Shown: one piece after another, positions 25,113 through 33,372 of the stretch
How positions within the stretch are numbered: position 1 is the stretch's first letter
How the letters are laid out: every line of letters starts with the position of its first letter
Assembly: GCA_020852855.1 (NCBI GenBank)
Contig: JADZAA010000104.1
Coordinates: 1 to 50,029 of the forward strand
DNA: 50,029 nucleotides
Direction of reading: 5' to 3'
Source: Bacteroidota bacterium
Lineage (GTDB): Bacteria > Bacteroidota > Ignavibacteria > Kapaibacteriales > UBA961
Translations under genes and position numbers: made by a program
The notes under the pieces: model-generated
The model's input: only the letters and a program-made list of their open reading frames with translations
What the model was told of the DNA's origin: nothing
Database searches by the model: none

Positions 25113-27221
25113 ATGAAATTCGCCAGCATCCCGCTTCTGTTGCTTCTATCTATGCAATTCCTTGCCGCCCAACCGACTAACAAAACAGCCGAAAAATCTG
25201 TCGAAAAATTTCAACCGCCCGTAACTAATAGAAAGCCTATAGTTGAAACTTTGTTCGGGCATACTCTTACAGATAATTATCGTTGGTTAGAAGACAAAAC
25301 AAGCCCGGAAGTTCGTGAATGGACGCAACGGCAACATCAAGCTACCATAGATTATCTCGCTGTTGCTGCTCCGATAATTCCGGGTATGAAGGAGCGCATT
25401 ATTGACGAGATTGACCGCGATGTTCGCTCATTACCGTTTTTTCGCAGAAAGAAAGAATTTTTCTATGCCCGTAAGAAGGGTGAAAAACAACTTAAACTTT
25501 ATATTAATGAAAGTGGAATTCCGCGCTTGTTATTCGACCCGACCGTGCTGGACGCTACCGGAAAGACAGCAATTTCGGGACTTGATTTCACTCGTTCTGC
25601 CGATCGTGTAGCCGTTTCCGTTCAAATTAAAGGAGCGGAAATAAACACTTGTTATATTGTTGATGTAAATTCCGGCAAGGTTTTGGGCGAACCGCTTAAT
25701 AATATATTCAGTTTCAGCTGGACTTTCGACGAACAGCACGCCTACATCACGATTCGCAACAAAGAGGATATCGCCGCACAAAAACCGCTGAAAACATATC
25801 GCTGGAAAATCGGAACGCTGCAAAACGAAGCAGAATTTCTAATTGCGCCGGATGATGCAAAAGACAACGCTTATGTGTTTGATACCGACGACGAAGACGC
25901 TCACGACAACTATACTTTTTACGGAAAAGGAGATTTTTATTCAGGTACATTTCAAATAAGGAAGATAGGAACAACCGATAAATTAAGTACCGTATACTCA
26001 AGCGATAAGTATCGTGCCACGCCCTCGTATCATAAAGGCAAATTTTATTTTTATACCAATCACGAAGCACCGAACTTTAAGCTAATGACGGTAGAAGCGT
26101 CAAATCCGGAATTTTCAAATTGGAAGACGCTTATTCCCGAAAATGAAACTGTACTTGAAGAATATGAATTTACCTCCGACTACATTATTGTGCGCGATAA
26201 AAAAGACGTTATAAGCCGGCTATTTGCATACGACTACAACGGTAACAGGTTGCGGCAAATAGAGTTGCCAGAAATAGGAAATGTATTGTCAATGTCCTGT
26301 AACAAGCAGTCAAATACGCTGTACGTAACCATTTCGACGTTTACCGCGCCGACAAAACTTTACGCATTGGACGGCAAAACGCTGGCGTGGCGATTCGTAT
26401 ATTCCGAGCCGACAACTCTTGATTGTTCAAACATCGAATCACGCATAGTATTTTACACCGCAAAAGACGGCAAGCGTATTCCAATGTTCATTCATTTTAA
26501 AAAGGGGTTGAAGCAAGACGGTTCAAACCCCGCATTGTTAAACGGTTACGGCGGATTTAATATTGGAATTACACCTGGATTTATCGGAATGTCGTCTATA
26601 TTAATTCAGCGCGGTTTTGTCGTGGCAACCGCAGGCATACGCGGCGGCGACGAATATGGCGAAACGTGGCATCACGAAGGAATGCTTGATAAAAAGCAAA
26701 ATGTTTTTGACGATTATGTTGCAGCGGCGGAATATCTTATTCGCGAAGGTTATACAAAGCCGGAAAAACTCGTTGCTTCGGGGCGCAGCAACGGCGGATT
26801 GTTAATGGGTGCAATAGCAACGCAGAGACCTGAATTATTTCGCGCAATAGTGTGCGGCGTACCGTTGCTCGATATGTTACGCTATCATAAATTTTTGATT
26901 GCGCGTTATTGGATTCCGGAATACGGCAATCCGGACAAAGCCGATGATTTTGAATACCTTATGAAGTACTCGCCTTATCAGAACATTCAATCCGATGTAA
27001 ATTATCCGTCAATGTTTGTATTCGCCGGTGAAAACGATACGCGAGTGGACCCGCTTCATGCCAAAAAATTCGTTGCAGCTCTGCAAAATCGCTCTGCCCA
27101 GAAAAACGCGATAATGCTATACATGGAATTTGACAGTGGACACGGATCCGGAAAATCGGTAGAAAAGCAGGCGGAAGACATTGAGATTCAATATAGATTC
27201 ATAATATCCAATACTCTATAA
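25113..27221 (+). CDS. secreted prolyl oligopeptidase (family S9A)
   Basis: 702 aa with a signal peptide (MKFASIPLLLLLSMQFLAAQ), so it acts in the periplasm or outside. The N-terminal PPVTNRKPIVETLFGHTLTD segment and a seven-bladed propeller (~70-430) gate the alpha/beta-hydrolase domain. The catalytic triad is S559 (GRSNGG), D642 (GENDTRV) and H677 (DSGHGSG). It cleaves short peptides after proline. It has its own promoter and a 55-nt gap to the flavoenzyme gene. Confidence 0.95.
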   Translation: MKFASIPLLLLLSMQFLAAQPTNKTAEKSVEKFQPPVTNRKPIVETLFGHTLTDNYRWLEDKTSPEVREWTQRQHQATIDYLAVAAPIIPGMKERIIDEIDRDVRSLPFFRRKKEFFYARKKGEKQLKLYINESGIPRLLFDPTVLDATGKTAISGLDFTRSADRVAVSVQIKGAEINTCYIVDVNSGKVLGEPLNNIFSFSWTFDEQHAYITIRNKEDIAAQKPLKTYRWKIGTLQNEAEFLIAPDDAKDNAYVFDTDDEDAHDNYTFYGKGDFYSGTFQIRKIGTTDKLSTVYSSDKYRATPSYHKGKFYFYTNHEAPNFKLMTVEASNPEFSNWKTLIPENETVLEEYEFTSDYIIVRDKKDVISRLFAYDYNGNRLRQIELPEIGNVLSMSCNKQSNTLYVTISTFTAPTKLYALDGKTLAWRFVYSEPTTLDCSNIESRIVFYTAKDGKRIPMFIHFKKGLKQDGSNPALLNGYGGFNIGITPGFIGMSSILIQRGFVVATAGIRGGDEYGETWHHEGMLDKKQNVFDDYVAAAEYLIREGYTKPEKLVASGRSNGGLLMGAIATQRPELFRAIVCGVPLLDMLRYHKFLIARYWIPEYGNPDKADDFEYLMKYSPYQNIQSDVNYPSMFVFAGENDTRVDPLHAKKFVAALQNRSAQKNAIMLYMEFDSGHGSGKSVEKQAEDIEIQYRFIISNTL

Positions 27222-27266
27222 ACTGTTGAACAACAATCATATAAGCCATATTCACAGAACAGTTTA
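27219..27266 (+). repeat. 9-bp inverted repeat overlapping the peptidase stop
   Basis: TAAACTGTT (27219-27227, containing the stop TAA) pairs with AACAGTTTA (27258-27266) across a 30-nt loop, filling most of the gap to the next gene. No T-run follows. It may be an operator or an mRNA structure. Confidence 0.4.
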
Positions 27267-27276
27267 GCTTACAATT

Positions 27277-28407
27277 ATGATTTCATTTTGGGAACAGGAC
27301 GCGTGTTTCGAAACCGATTGCATAATTATCGGTTCCGGTATAATTGGTTTATCAACAGCTATCGAGTTAAAACAGCAACGACCGCGAGCACGCATAGTCG
27401 TATTCGAACGCGGTCTTTTCGGCGAAGGTGCAAGTACAAAAAATGCAGGATTTGCTTGTGTGGGAAGTTTATCGGAAATTGCGTCCGATATTGACCGTTA
27501 TGGCTCTGATGCCGCATTTTCACTTGTCGAACAAAGATGGCGTGGTCTTTCCATATTACGTAAGCGATTGGGCGATACGGCTATAGAATTTGAGCAATTT
27601 GGCGGATACGAGCTTTTATTTGAAAGTAATTTTACCTCTGTTATAAATCGGCTTGATGAAGTCAATGCCCTGATTTTCGATATTTTTCGCCGCCCTCTTT
27701 TTTCTGCGGTGCCGCAACGTATACAAGACTTTGGCTTTGCCGGAATGCGCGACTTATTATTTAACCCGCTTGAAGGCCAAATCCATTCTGGAAAAATGAT
27801 ACTTTCATTGCGTAATTTTGCCTTGAGTATTGGTGTTGAAATTCTATCCGGAGCAAGCGTAACAGATATAACCGAACACAACAACCGCGTAATTGCCGAA
27901 ATCTGCGTATCGAGCGAGAGGTTGAAATTTACTGCTAACAGTGCCGCCGTATGTACGAACGGTTATCTTAAAAACATTTTACCTAAAATAGATATTTCTC
28001 CCGGGCGAGGTCAGGTTATATTAACCGAGCCTATTGACAAATTGCCGTTTCACGGCGCATTCCATTTTGACGAAGGCTTCTATTATTTCCGTAATGTAGG
28101 CAACAGAGTGTTGTTTGGCGGAGGTAGAAATTTAGATTTTGATGGCGAAAGGACGGAGTGTTTCGGGTTAAGCGAAACTATTCAAACGGCACTCGAACAA
28201 TACTTAAGCGAAATTATACTGCCTCAACATAGAGTTGGTATCGCTTCTCGTTGGTCAGGAATAATGGGTTTCTCCCGGAATAAGTTGCCAATTACGGAGC
28301 ATTACTCACCGCGCATTGTCGTGGGGTTTGGTTGCAACGGCATGGGGGTTGCCTTGGGAAGTATTATAGGCAATGATGTTGCCGAATTACTTGCAAATAT
28401 AGAATAA
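27277..28407 (+). CDS. FAD-dependent DAO-family oxidoreductase
   Basis: 376 aa, cytosolic, no signal peptide. The N-terminal dinucleotide fold IIIGSGIIGLSTAIEL is followed by the acidic residue end VVFERG. Further DAO-family parts are GEGASTKNAGFACVG, the ILPKIDISPGRGQVILTEP strand pair, and the C-terminal IMGFSRNKLPI / VGFGCNGMGVALGS block that closes over FAD. Relatives oxidise glycine, sarcosine or D-amino acids; the substrate is not predictable. A proline-type substrate would fit the peptidase upstream, but that is speculation. It is convergent with smpB, 15 nt away. Confidence 0.85.
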   Translation: MISFWEQDACFETDCIIIGSGIIGLSTAIELKQQRPRARIVVFERGLFGEGASTKNAGFACVGSLSEIASDIDRYGSDAAFSLVEQRWRGLSILRKRLGDTAIEFEQFGGYELLFESNFTSVINRLDEVNALIFDIFRRPLFSAVPQRIQDFGFAGMRDLLFNPLEGQIHSGKMILSLRNFALSIGVEILSGASVTDITEHNNRVIAEICVSSERLKFTANSAAVCTNGYLKNILPKIDISPGRGQVILTEPIDKLPFHGAFHFDEGFYYFRNVGNRVLFGGGRNLDFDGERTECFGLSETIQTALEQYLSEIILPQHRVGIASRWSGIMGFSRNKLPITEHYSPRIVVGFGCNGMGVALGSIIGNDVAELLANIE

Positions 28408-28422
28408 AAAGTAATTTTACAT

Positions 28423-28905
28423 CTATTCGCCTCGCCGCATTTCACGTTTCATTTCTTCGCGTTTAATAAACTCGCGTTTATCATATTCTTTGCGCCCTTT
28501 TGCCACCGCTAATTCTACTTTTGCAATTCCATGCGTAAAGTATATAGAAAGCGGAATTATAGTTAATCCTTGTTGTTCGGCATAGCGTTTCAGTTGAATT
28601 AGCTCACGTTTATGCAATAATAATTTCCTCTTCCGCTTCGGGATGTGGTTTTCTCGATTTCCGAACGCATATTCTTGTATATGTAGATTTATAAGTATAA
28701 GTTCCAAAGAATACTTCGGTTCAAAGGTTGCGTATCCGTCCTCTATATTACATTTTTTTGCCCGTAAAGACTTTACTTCTGTTCCTGTTAAAACAATACC
28801 TGCCTCGTATCTGTCAAGAATTTCATAATTATGCCGTGCCTTTTTATTAACGGCCACCATTAATTTATCCTCTTTACCGGCTCGTTTTTCGGTTTTTTCT
28901 TTCAT
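28423..28905 (-). CDS. smpB: SsrA (tmRNA)-binding protein
   Basis: 160 aa, the normal SmpB length. It works with tmRNA to rescue stalled ribosomes. Signatures are RHNYEILDRYEAGIVLTGTEVKSLR, then LINLHIQEYAFGN and the basic C-terminal tail (RKEYDKREFIKREEMKREMRRGE) that enters the empty mRNA channel. AGGA precedes the ATG. No tmRNA gene was seen nearby. Confidence 0.96.
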   Translation of the reverse strand: MKEKTEKRAGKEDKLMVAVNKKARHNYEILDRYEAGIVLTGTEVKSLRAKKCNIEDGYATFEPKYSLELILINLHIQEYAFGNRENHIPKRKRKLLLHKRELIQLKRYAEQQGLTIIPLSIYFTHGIAKVELAVAKGRKEYDKREFIKREEMKREMRRGE

Positions 28906-28945
28906 ATTGTTTCCTGCTGTAATTTTTAAGCGAGTATATATCTAA

Positions 28946-28982
28946 AAAAAATGGGCAGCACTCGCAGTGCTACCCATTTTTT
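28946..28982. terminator. terminator ending the secreted-protein block
   Basis: AAAAAATGGGCAGCACT pairs with AGTGCTACCCATTTTTT (one internal mismatch) around a CGC loop, 17 nt after the stop of the 1037-aa gene. Confidence 0.88.
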
Positions 28983-28999
28983 ATTTAGCTTGGTAATTC

Positions 29000-31900
29000 T
29001 TATCTGATTACCGATATTGTTTGTTTCAGGACGGTATTTCCGGCAATTACTTTGCAATAATACTGGCCGGCAGCTAATCCCGACAGATTAAGCTCGATAG
29101 TATTTTCGCCTGCTTTTTGGAAATAAGGAGCAATTGCTTCAACCTCAACGCCCATTGCATTGTAAAGCTTTACGGCAACCATTTCGTCAGATGCAATAGA
29201 GAATTGAACTGTTGTGGTTTCGGTTGCCGGATTCGGCATTACCGATATACCGGTTTCCGCATTGTTCATTTCTTCTATACGAATACGCGATGTATTTGCA
29301 TTTTTTACGAAGACTATCGGGTTAGATGCCGAAATAGTTCCTATTTGCTCACCTGTTTCTGCATCGCTTATAGCGTATTCGCTCGTTGCCGACGGAATAG
29401 ATATACTGCACGGATATTCGACACCTTGAATTTTAATAACGCTCGATGTTGCCGTTTCAAGTGACACATTACTGCTGAAGCGCACGTCGTACATACCTTC
29501 CATCGGTGTCGGCGGTAACTCAAAGAGCGATTTATTAACGGATCCGCGAGTATTGAGATAGAGCGAAGATTGATGTTGTGCATTGTCGCTAAACAATACT
29601 TCAGCACTATTTTTGCGTATATCATCTCTTTCATTTGCAACCGAACTGATTTTCGGCGTAGCCGGTGCGTCTAACTTCAAGTAGCCGTCTTCGGTTACTT
29701 TTATCCAATATCCGATTCCGGGGGACAATTCCGACACTTCTTCATAACCGCGATTTGTTTTGTAAGCATAAACGCCACTCACAAGTTTCGGGAAGAATGT
29801 CTGTATCGGCAAGAAATCAATTTGCGACACAGGCAACGGAACGCTCAATGCTCCGATAGTATTCCAACCGGGGTATAGACGCACATTGAAAAGTTTATCG
29901 TCAATATGCAATATACGCACACCCGCGATTGAACTGTCAATTATGCTTCCGTATTTTACAAAGTAACCTACACCCGGCTTCAAATTGGCTTCATCAGAGT
30001 ATTGACTTTGCGAGAATTTCTGTGCATAATCATTAACCGAGTTCGGATATATTGACTTATATCTGCTGTCGGAAGGACGTACGGGCAATGACAATAAATT
30101 CCAACCGCTGTTTATTACAGGGAATTTTACAACTCGCGGAAGTGTGTATTCTATAACGAACGATTTAATTTTAGCGTCGCGGATAGTGAATGACATACCG
30201 CCTTCGCTATAATTCGGGTCGGGCGTTCCTTGGCGCATATCAACCGAGAAAATAGAGCCATTGAGCGTATCGCGCAAGAATAGTTGCGCTCCGTCGGGAA
30301 GGTCGCGAACATCCCAATGTATAATTATAGGATAATTCTGCGCACCGTCTGCATTAAAGCGACACCAATACAGCAACGTTGTATCAACTGCATAGTTACG
30401 AATATCACGTGAAACGGAGCGTTGTACGAAACCGCCTTCGCTTTGTATCGGAATATCGCCAAGTCCGTCGGGTGCAACTTCATTTCCGAATTCGTCTTTA
30501 AGCCACGGTACGAACCATTTAGCCCAGAATCCTTTCGCATCACCCGATTTTACCTCTCCGAACAAGCTATCCAGACCGTCAGTAGCACGATGTGCCGTAC
30601 CAAATACGAGATTAACCGAATCGCCTATCATTCCGCGTGAGTTATGAACTGTTAATTTCATACCGAATTCACGGCCTACAGCCGGATTACGATATGGTTC
30701 CAGTGGATTGCGGAAATAAATAAAGTTAACTCTTAGGCGAACCGGAGATATCATAGCCGAATTAGTTGTAAAAGTAAGATAACCAACATACACGCCGGAA
30801 TATTCTACATCTGTTTGGCCGCGTATATCATCATCTACGCAGAGAACTCTCATGCCTGTTACTCTTTGCGACGGACGCGAACGATTGGTTGCATCGTTAA
30901 GATCGCCAGGTTGTTCGCCATTAATACCGTTGTCAATGTAAGGTATAACGCCTTGGCGTGTTTGTAACGGAATTGGATTGTTGCCGCCGCCGAGAGTTCT
31001 AAATTTCAGCCATGGTGCGTCGGATTGTACTAATATATTAGTTAATCTCGACCGCTCGGATAAATTCATAACTTGAATATCCCTATATCCTCCACCTTGC
31101 GGAAATTGCGACTCGTCCAATACAATAGGTCGTACTATATTCCATAGAGAGCCGTCGACAGTATTCTCGTCTTCCTTAACTTCCACACTAAGGTCCGTAG
31201 TGGAAATTCCAAAGTCGGTAAATCCGATTTGCGGATTTTTATCCACATTGATATTAACCCAAATTACACCCGGGCGGCTCGGGAAGTCGGCCCAATCGGT
31301 TGTAACACCTGCAAGTCCTATTGTAGGATTATTGTCACGTAAATAGAACTTTTGTTTGTAAGGATTATTCGGGTCAATATTGCTTTGCTTCGGGAACGGA
31401 TCATCGGTACCAACTCTCAGCTCATTAACTGCACCACCATAACGTATTGTATCGTTTGATACATACATCGCAGTTTTATTGGCACCGTTATATACAGTTG
31501 GGTTATTGTTAAAGTTATTCTTCGATAGAATTACCTTAAACTTCAAGTAAGCCAATATTTTGTACTGACCATCTTCTGTTAAAGGTAAACGTCTTGTGGA
31601 TGTTCCACTTACAATAATACGGCGGCCGTATTTGGTTGCTTGGTCTTGTTGCCCTTTGACGTAAACATTATACCGTGTCGGTTCGGGCATATCGTCCCAT
31701 TCGAAGGAAAAGCCACTTCCACCGGTAAGTAATTCATCATTGGGAGCAAATCCATTTGCTTGTACGCCGGCGGCCTCCAAGCTACGGCCGTCGTACATTA
31801 CAGAAAAGGTGAAATCATATATTGGCCATCCTCCATAGCGTGGATCGCTAACAAGATTTGAGTCCCACCACTGATTGTTAATAAAGACAGGCACAAGAAC

Positions 31901-32113
31901 TTCTTGAATCCGATTGTCGGCATTTCCAAGCCAAATACGGCCGTCGGAATAGAAATTGTCGTTAAATCCGTTGTCAGTGCCCGTAAGACTGAGTTTAGGC
32001 AATAACGCCTGTGCGTCTGCCTTCGGCACGAAACTTAGCCAAGCGCAAGCCAGCGCAATAAACAAAGATGTTTGCGCAAGGAATCGCTTCGACATTAGTC
32101 CGAAATGTTGCAT
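29000..32113 (-). CDS. large T9SS-exported protein (1037 aa)
   Basis: Signal peptide with hydrophobic core SLFIALACAWLSFVP and cleavage near ADA (about residue 34). The first ATG is chosen because GAGAGGAG lies about 8 nt upstream. The N-terminal third has cohesin-like strand patterns (YDFTFSVMYDGRSLEAAGV ... ILAYLKFKVILS). Later parts are Ig-like and BACON-like (LVQSDAPWLKFRTLGG) and include two WNLLSLPV/WNTIGALSVP 'how-to' repeats around 670-800. The last ~85 residues are a type A sorting domain (VMPNPATETTTVQFS ... VLKQTISVIR), so the protein should be exported by T9SS and attached or released at the cell surface. It is last of four same-strand exported genes, 32 nt after the 408-aa gene. 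Confidence 0.82.
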   Translation of the reverse strand: MQHFGLMSKRFLAQTSLFIALACAWLSFVPKADAQALLPKLSLTGTDNGFNDNFYSDGRIWLGNADNRIQEVLVPVFINNQWWDSNLVSDPRYGGWPIYDFTFSVMYDGRSLEAAGVQANGFAPNDELLTGGSGFSFEWDDMPEPTRYNVYVKGQQDQATKYGRRIIVSGTSTRRLPLTEDGQYKILAYLKFKVILSKNNFNNNPTVYNGANKTAMYVSNDTIRYGGAVNELRVGTDDPFPKQSNIDPNNPYKQKFYLRDNNPTIGLAGVTTDWADFPSRPGVIWVNINVDKNPQIGFTDFGISTTDLSVEVKEDENTVDGSLWNIVRPIVLDESQFPQGGGYRDIQVMNLSERSRLTNILVQSDAPWLKFRTLGGGNNPIPLQTRQGVIPYIDNGINGEQPGDLNDATNRSRPSQRVTGMRVLCVDDDIRGQTDVEYSGVYVGYLTFTTNSAMISPVRLRVNFIYFRNPLEPYRNPAVGREFGMKLTVHNSRGMIGDSVNLVFGTAHRATDGLDSLFGEVKSGDAKGFWAKWFVPWLKDEFGNEVAPDGLGDIPIQSEGGFVQRSVSRDIRNYAVDTTLLYWCRFNADGAQNYPIIIHWDVRDLPDGAQLFLRDTLNGSIFSVDMRQGTPDPNYSEGGMSFTIRDAKIKSFVIEYTLPRVVKFPVINSGWNLLSLPVRPSDSRYKSIYPNSVNDYAQKFSQSQYSDEANLKPGVGYFVKYGSIIDSSIAGVRILHIDDKLFNVRLYPGWNTIGALSVPLPVSQIDFLPIQTFFPKLVSGVYAYKTNRGYEEVSELSPGIGYWIKVTEDGYLKLDAPATPKISSVANERDDIRKNSAEVLFSDNAQHQSSLYLNTRGSVNKSLFELPPTPMEGMYDVRFSSNVSLETATSSVIKIQGVEYPCSISIPSATSEYAISDAETGEQIGTISASNPIVFVKNANTSRIRIEEMNNAETGISVMPNPATETTTVQFSIASDEMVAVKLYNAMGVEVEAIAPYFQKAGENTIELNLSGLAAGQYYCKVIAGNTVLKQTISVIR

Positions 32114-32145
32114 AGACAGTCTCCTCTCTTGACTTGATGAGTATT

Positions 32146-33372
32146 TTAATATTGTAGATATTTTGCAATTACAGATTGAGAACCATTTGTAATGAAATAG
32201 GCACCCTTGGGTAAATCCCGAATACTTGCCGATACGTTACAAGTATAGTATTCGTATGTGTAGCCCAAAACGGAAACAAATGTAGTTTTTTCAATTTGCC
32301 TATCCTTCAGCCATACTTCAATATCAAAATTATATAAAATAGGAATTTGCTCCCGATAAAATAATTCGTCGTTTTCAGTTACAGACATTGGCGCATTGTA
32401 ATATTCAAGGTCTATTATAGTATCCAATAAAACGCCGATACAATTACACGCAGGGATATATGTTGTTAAATAACTGATTTTTGAGCGTAATGTATCATTT
32501 ATAGTAATATTTTTAGATTGTATTCGCACTGACGTTAATATTTGCGATTCGACAATCCCCGATTTAGACGATATAACGTAATCTATTGTATCATTACGCT
32601 GTTTTGCCTGAATATCATAATTTAACGGAACAACAGCTTTTGAATCAAGAATATATGCAAAAGTAGTATCGTGTAAATATATTGAATACTTCAATGTATC
32701 AATGCGTAATTCCGAACCCCAAATATTGGTAATAAACTGTACGCTGTCATTTTGATTTTTATTACTTAGCCTAACCTTATTATATACTTTAGTTTCTATA
32801 ATATTTTTAGGTAACGGCTCTTTTACGGCAATTGTGTCGAGCATCAGCTCATATTGCGCATCGCCTCTTTTTGCAGAAAAATCATACAGAGGTATAAACT
32901 CTTGTAAATATATCGCCGATGTAAGTTTGCACTTCGGATTGTATTTACCGGTAATAATTACAAACGGTTGTTTTCCCTTCAAGTAACCGTTAAATTTTGT
33001 CGCCTGAATATACAATTGTCCCTTGGGAAAAGTTTTTACCTTTGCATAATCGTATTGCTTTGCGTCGGTCTGTTCCGCTAAAGTCCCATTGTAAATAACA
33101 TTTGTAAATGCTATTTCGTCGGGATTATATCTGATGTCAATTTCAAAACCCTGCAAGCTGTCGCTTGCGTAAATCTCGTTAGACGTTACAAGCAATATAA
33201 ATTGATTGTTACCGCAGATATTGGCTCGTTGCGATACTTCCAATTTTACTTTTAACGGTTGCTCCGCTTTACTTCTGCCGGGATTTATTCCCGACAGAAG
33301 TAAAACAAGAGCTAATGCAATCACATTAGGCACATAATACTTAACGCACAACATTGATAATTGCGTTAGCAT
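32146..33372 (-). CDS. exported cohesin-like protein with degenerate sorting domain
   Basis: 408 aa. Signal peptide core VIALALVLLLSG with cleavage near SKA. Residues ~45-150 look cohesin-like (FILLVTS, LQGFEIDIRYNPDEIAF, then GQLYIQATKFNG and FVIITGKY). The C-terminal 65 residues resemble a worn T9SS type A tail (VSASIRDLPKGAYFITNG ... AKYLQY) but lack the usual PNP motif. The gene overlaps the 3' end of the upstream gene by 32 nt (14 nt if the ATG at 33354 is used), so translation is probably coupled. It is visibly richer in A/T than its neighbours. No exact function is recognised. Confidence 0.65.
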   Translation of the reverse strand: MLTQLSMLCVKYYVPNVIALALVLLLSGINPGRSKAEQPLKVKLEVSQRANICGNNQFILLVTSNEIYASDSLQGFEIDIRYNPDEIAFTNVIYNGTLAEQTDAKQYDYAKVKTFPKGQLYIQATKFNGYLKGKQPFVIITGKYNPKCKLTSAIYLQEFIPLYDFSAKRGDAQYELMLDTIAVKEPLPKNIIETKVYNKVRLSNKNQNDSVQFITNIWGSELRIDTLKYSIYLHDTTFAYILDSKAVVPLNYDIQAKQRNDTIDYVISSKSGIVESQILTSVRIQSKNITINDTLRSKISYLTTYIPACNCIGVLLDTIIDLEYYNAPMSVTENDELFYREQIPILYNFDIEVWLKDRQIEKTTFVSVLGYTYEYYTCNVSASIRDLPKGAYFITNGSQSVIAKYLQY

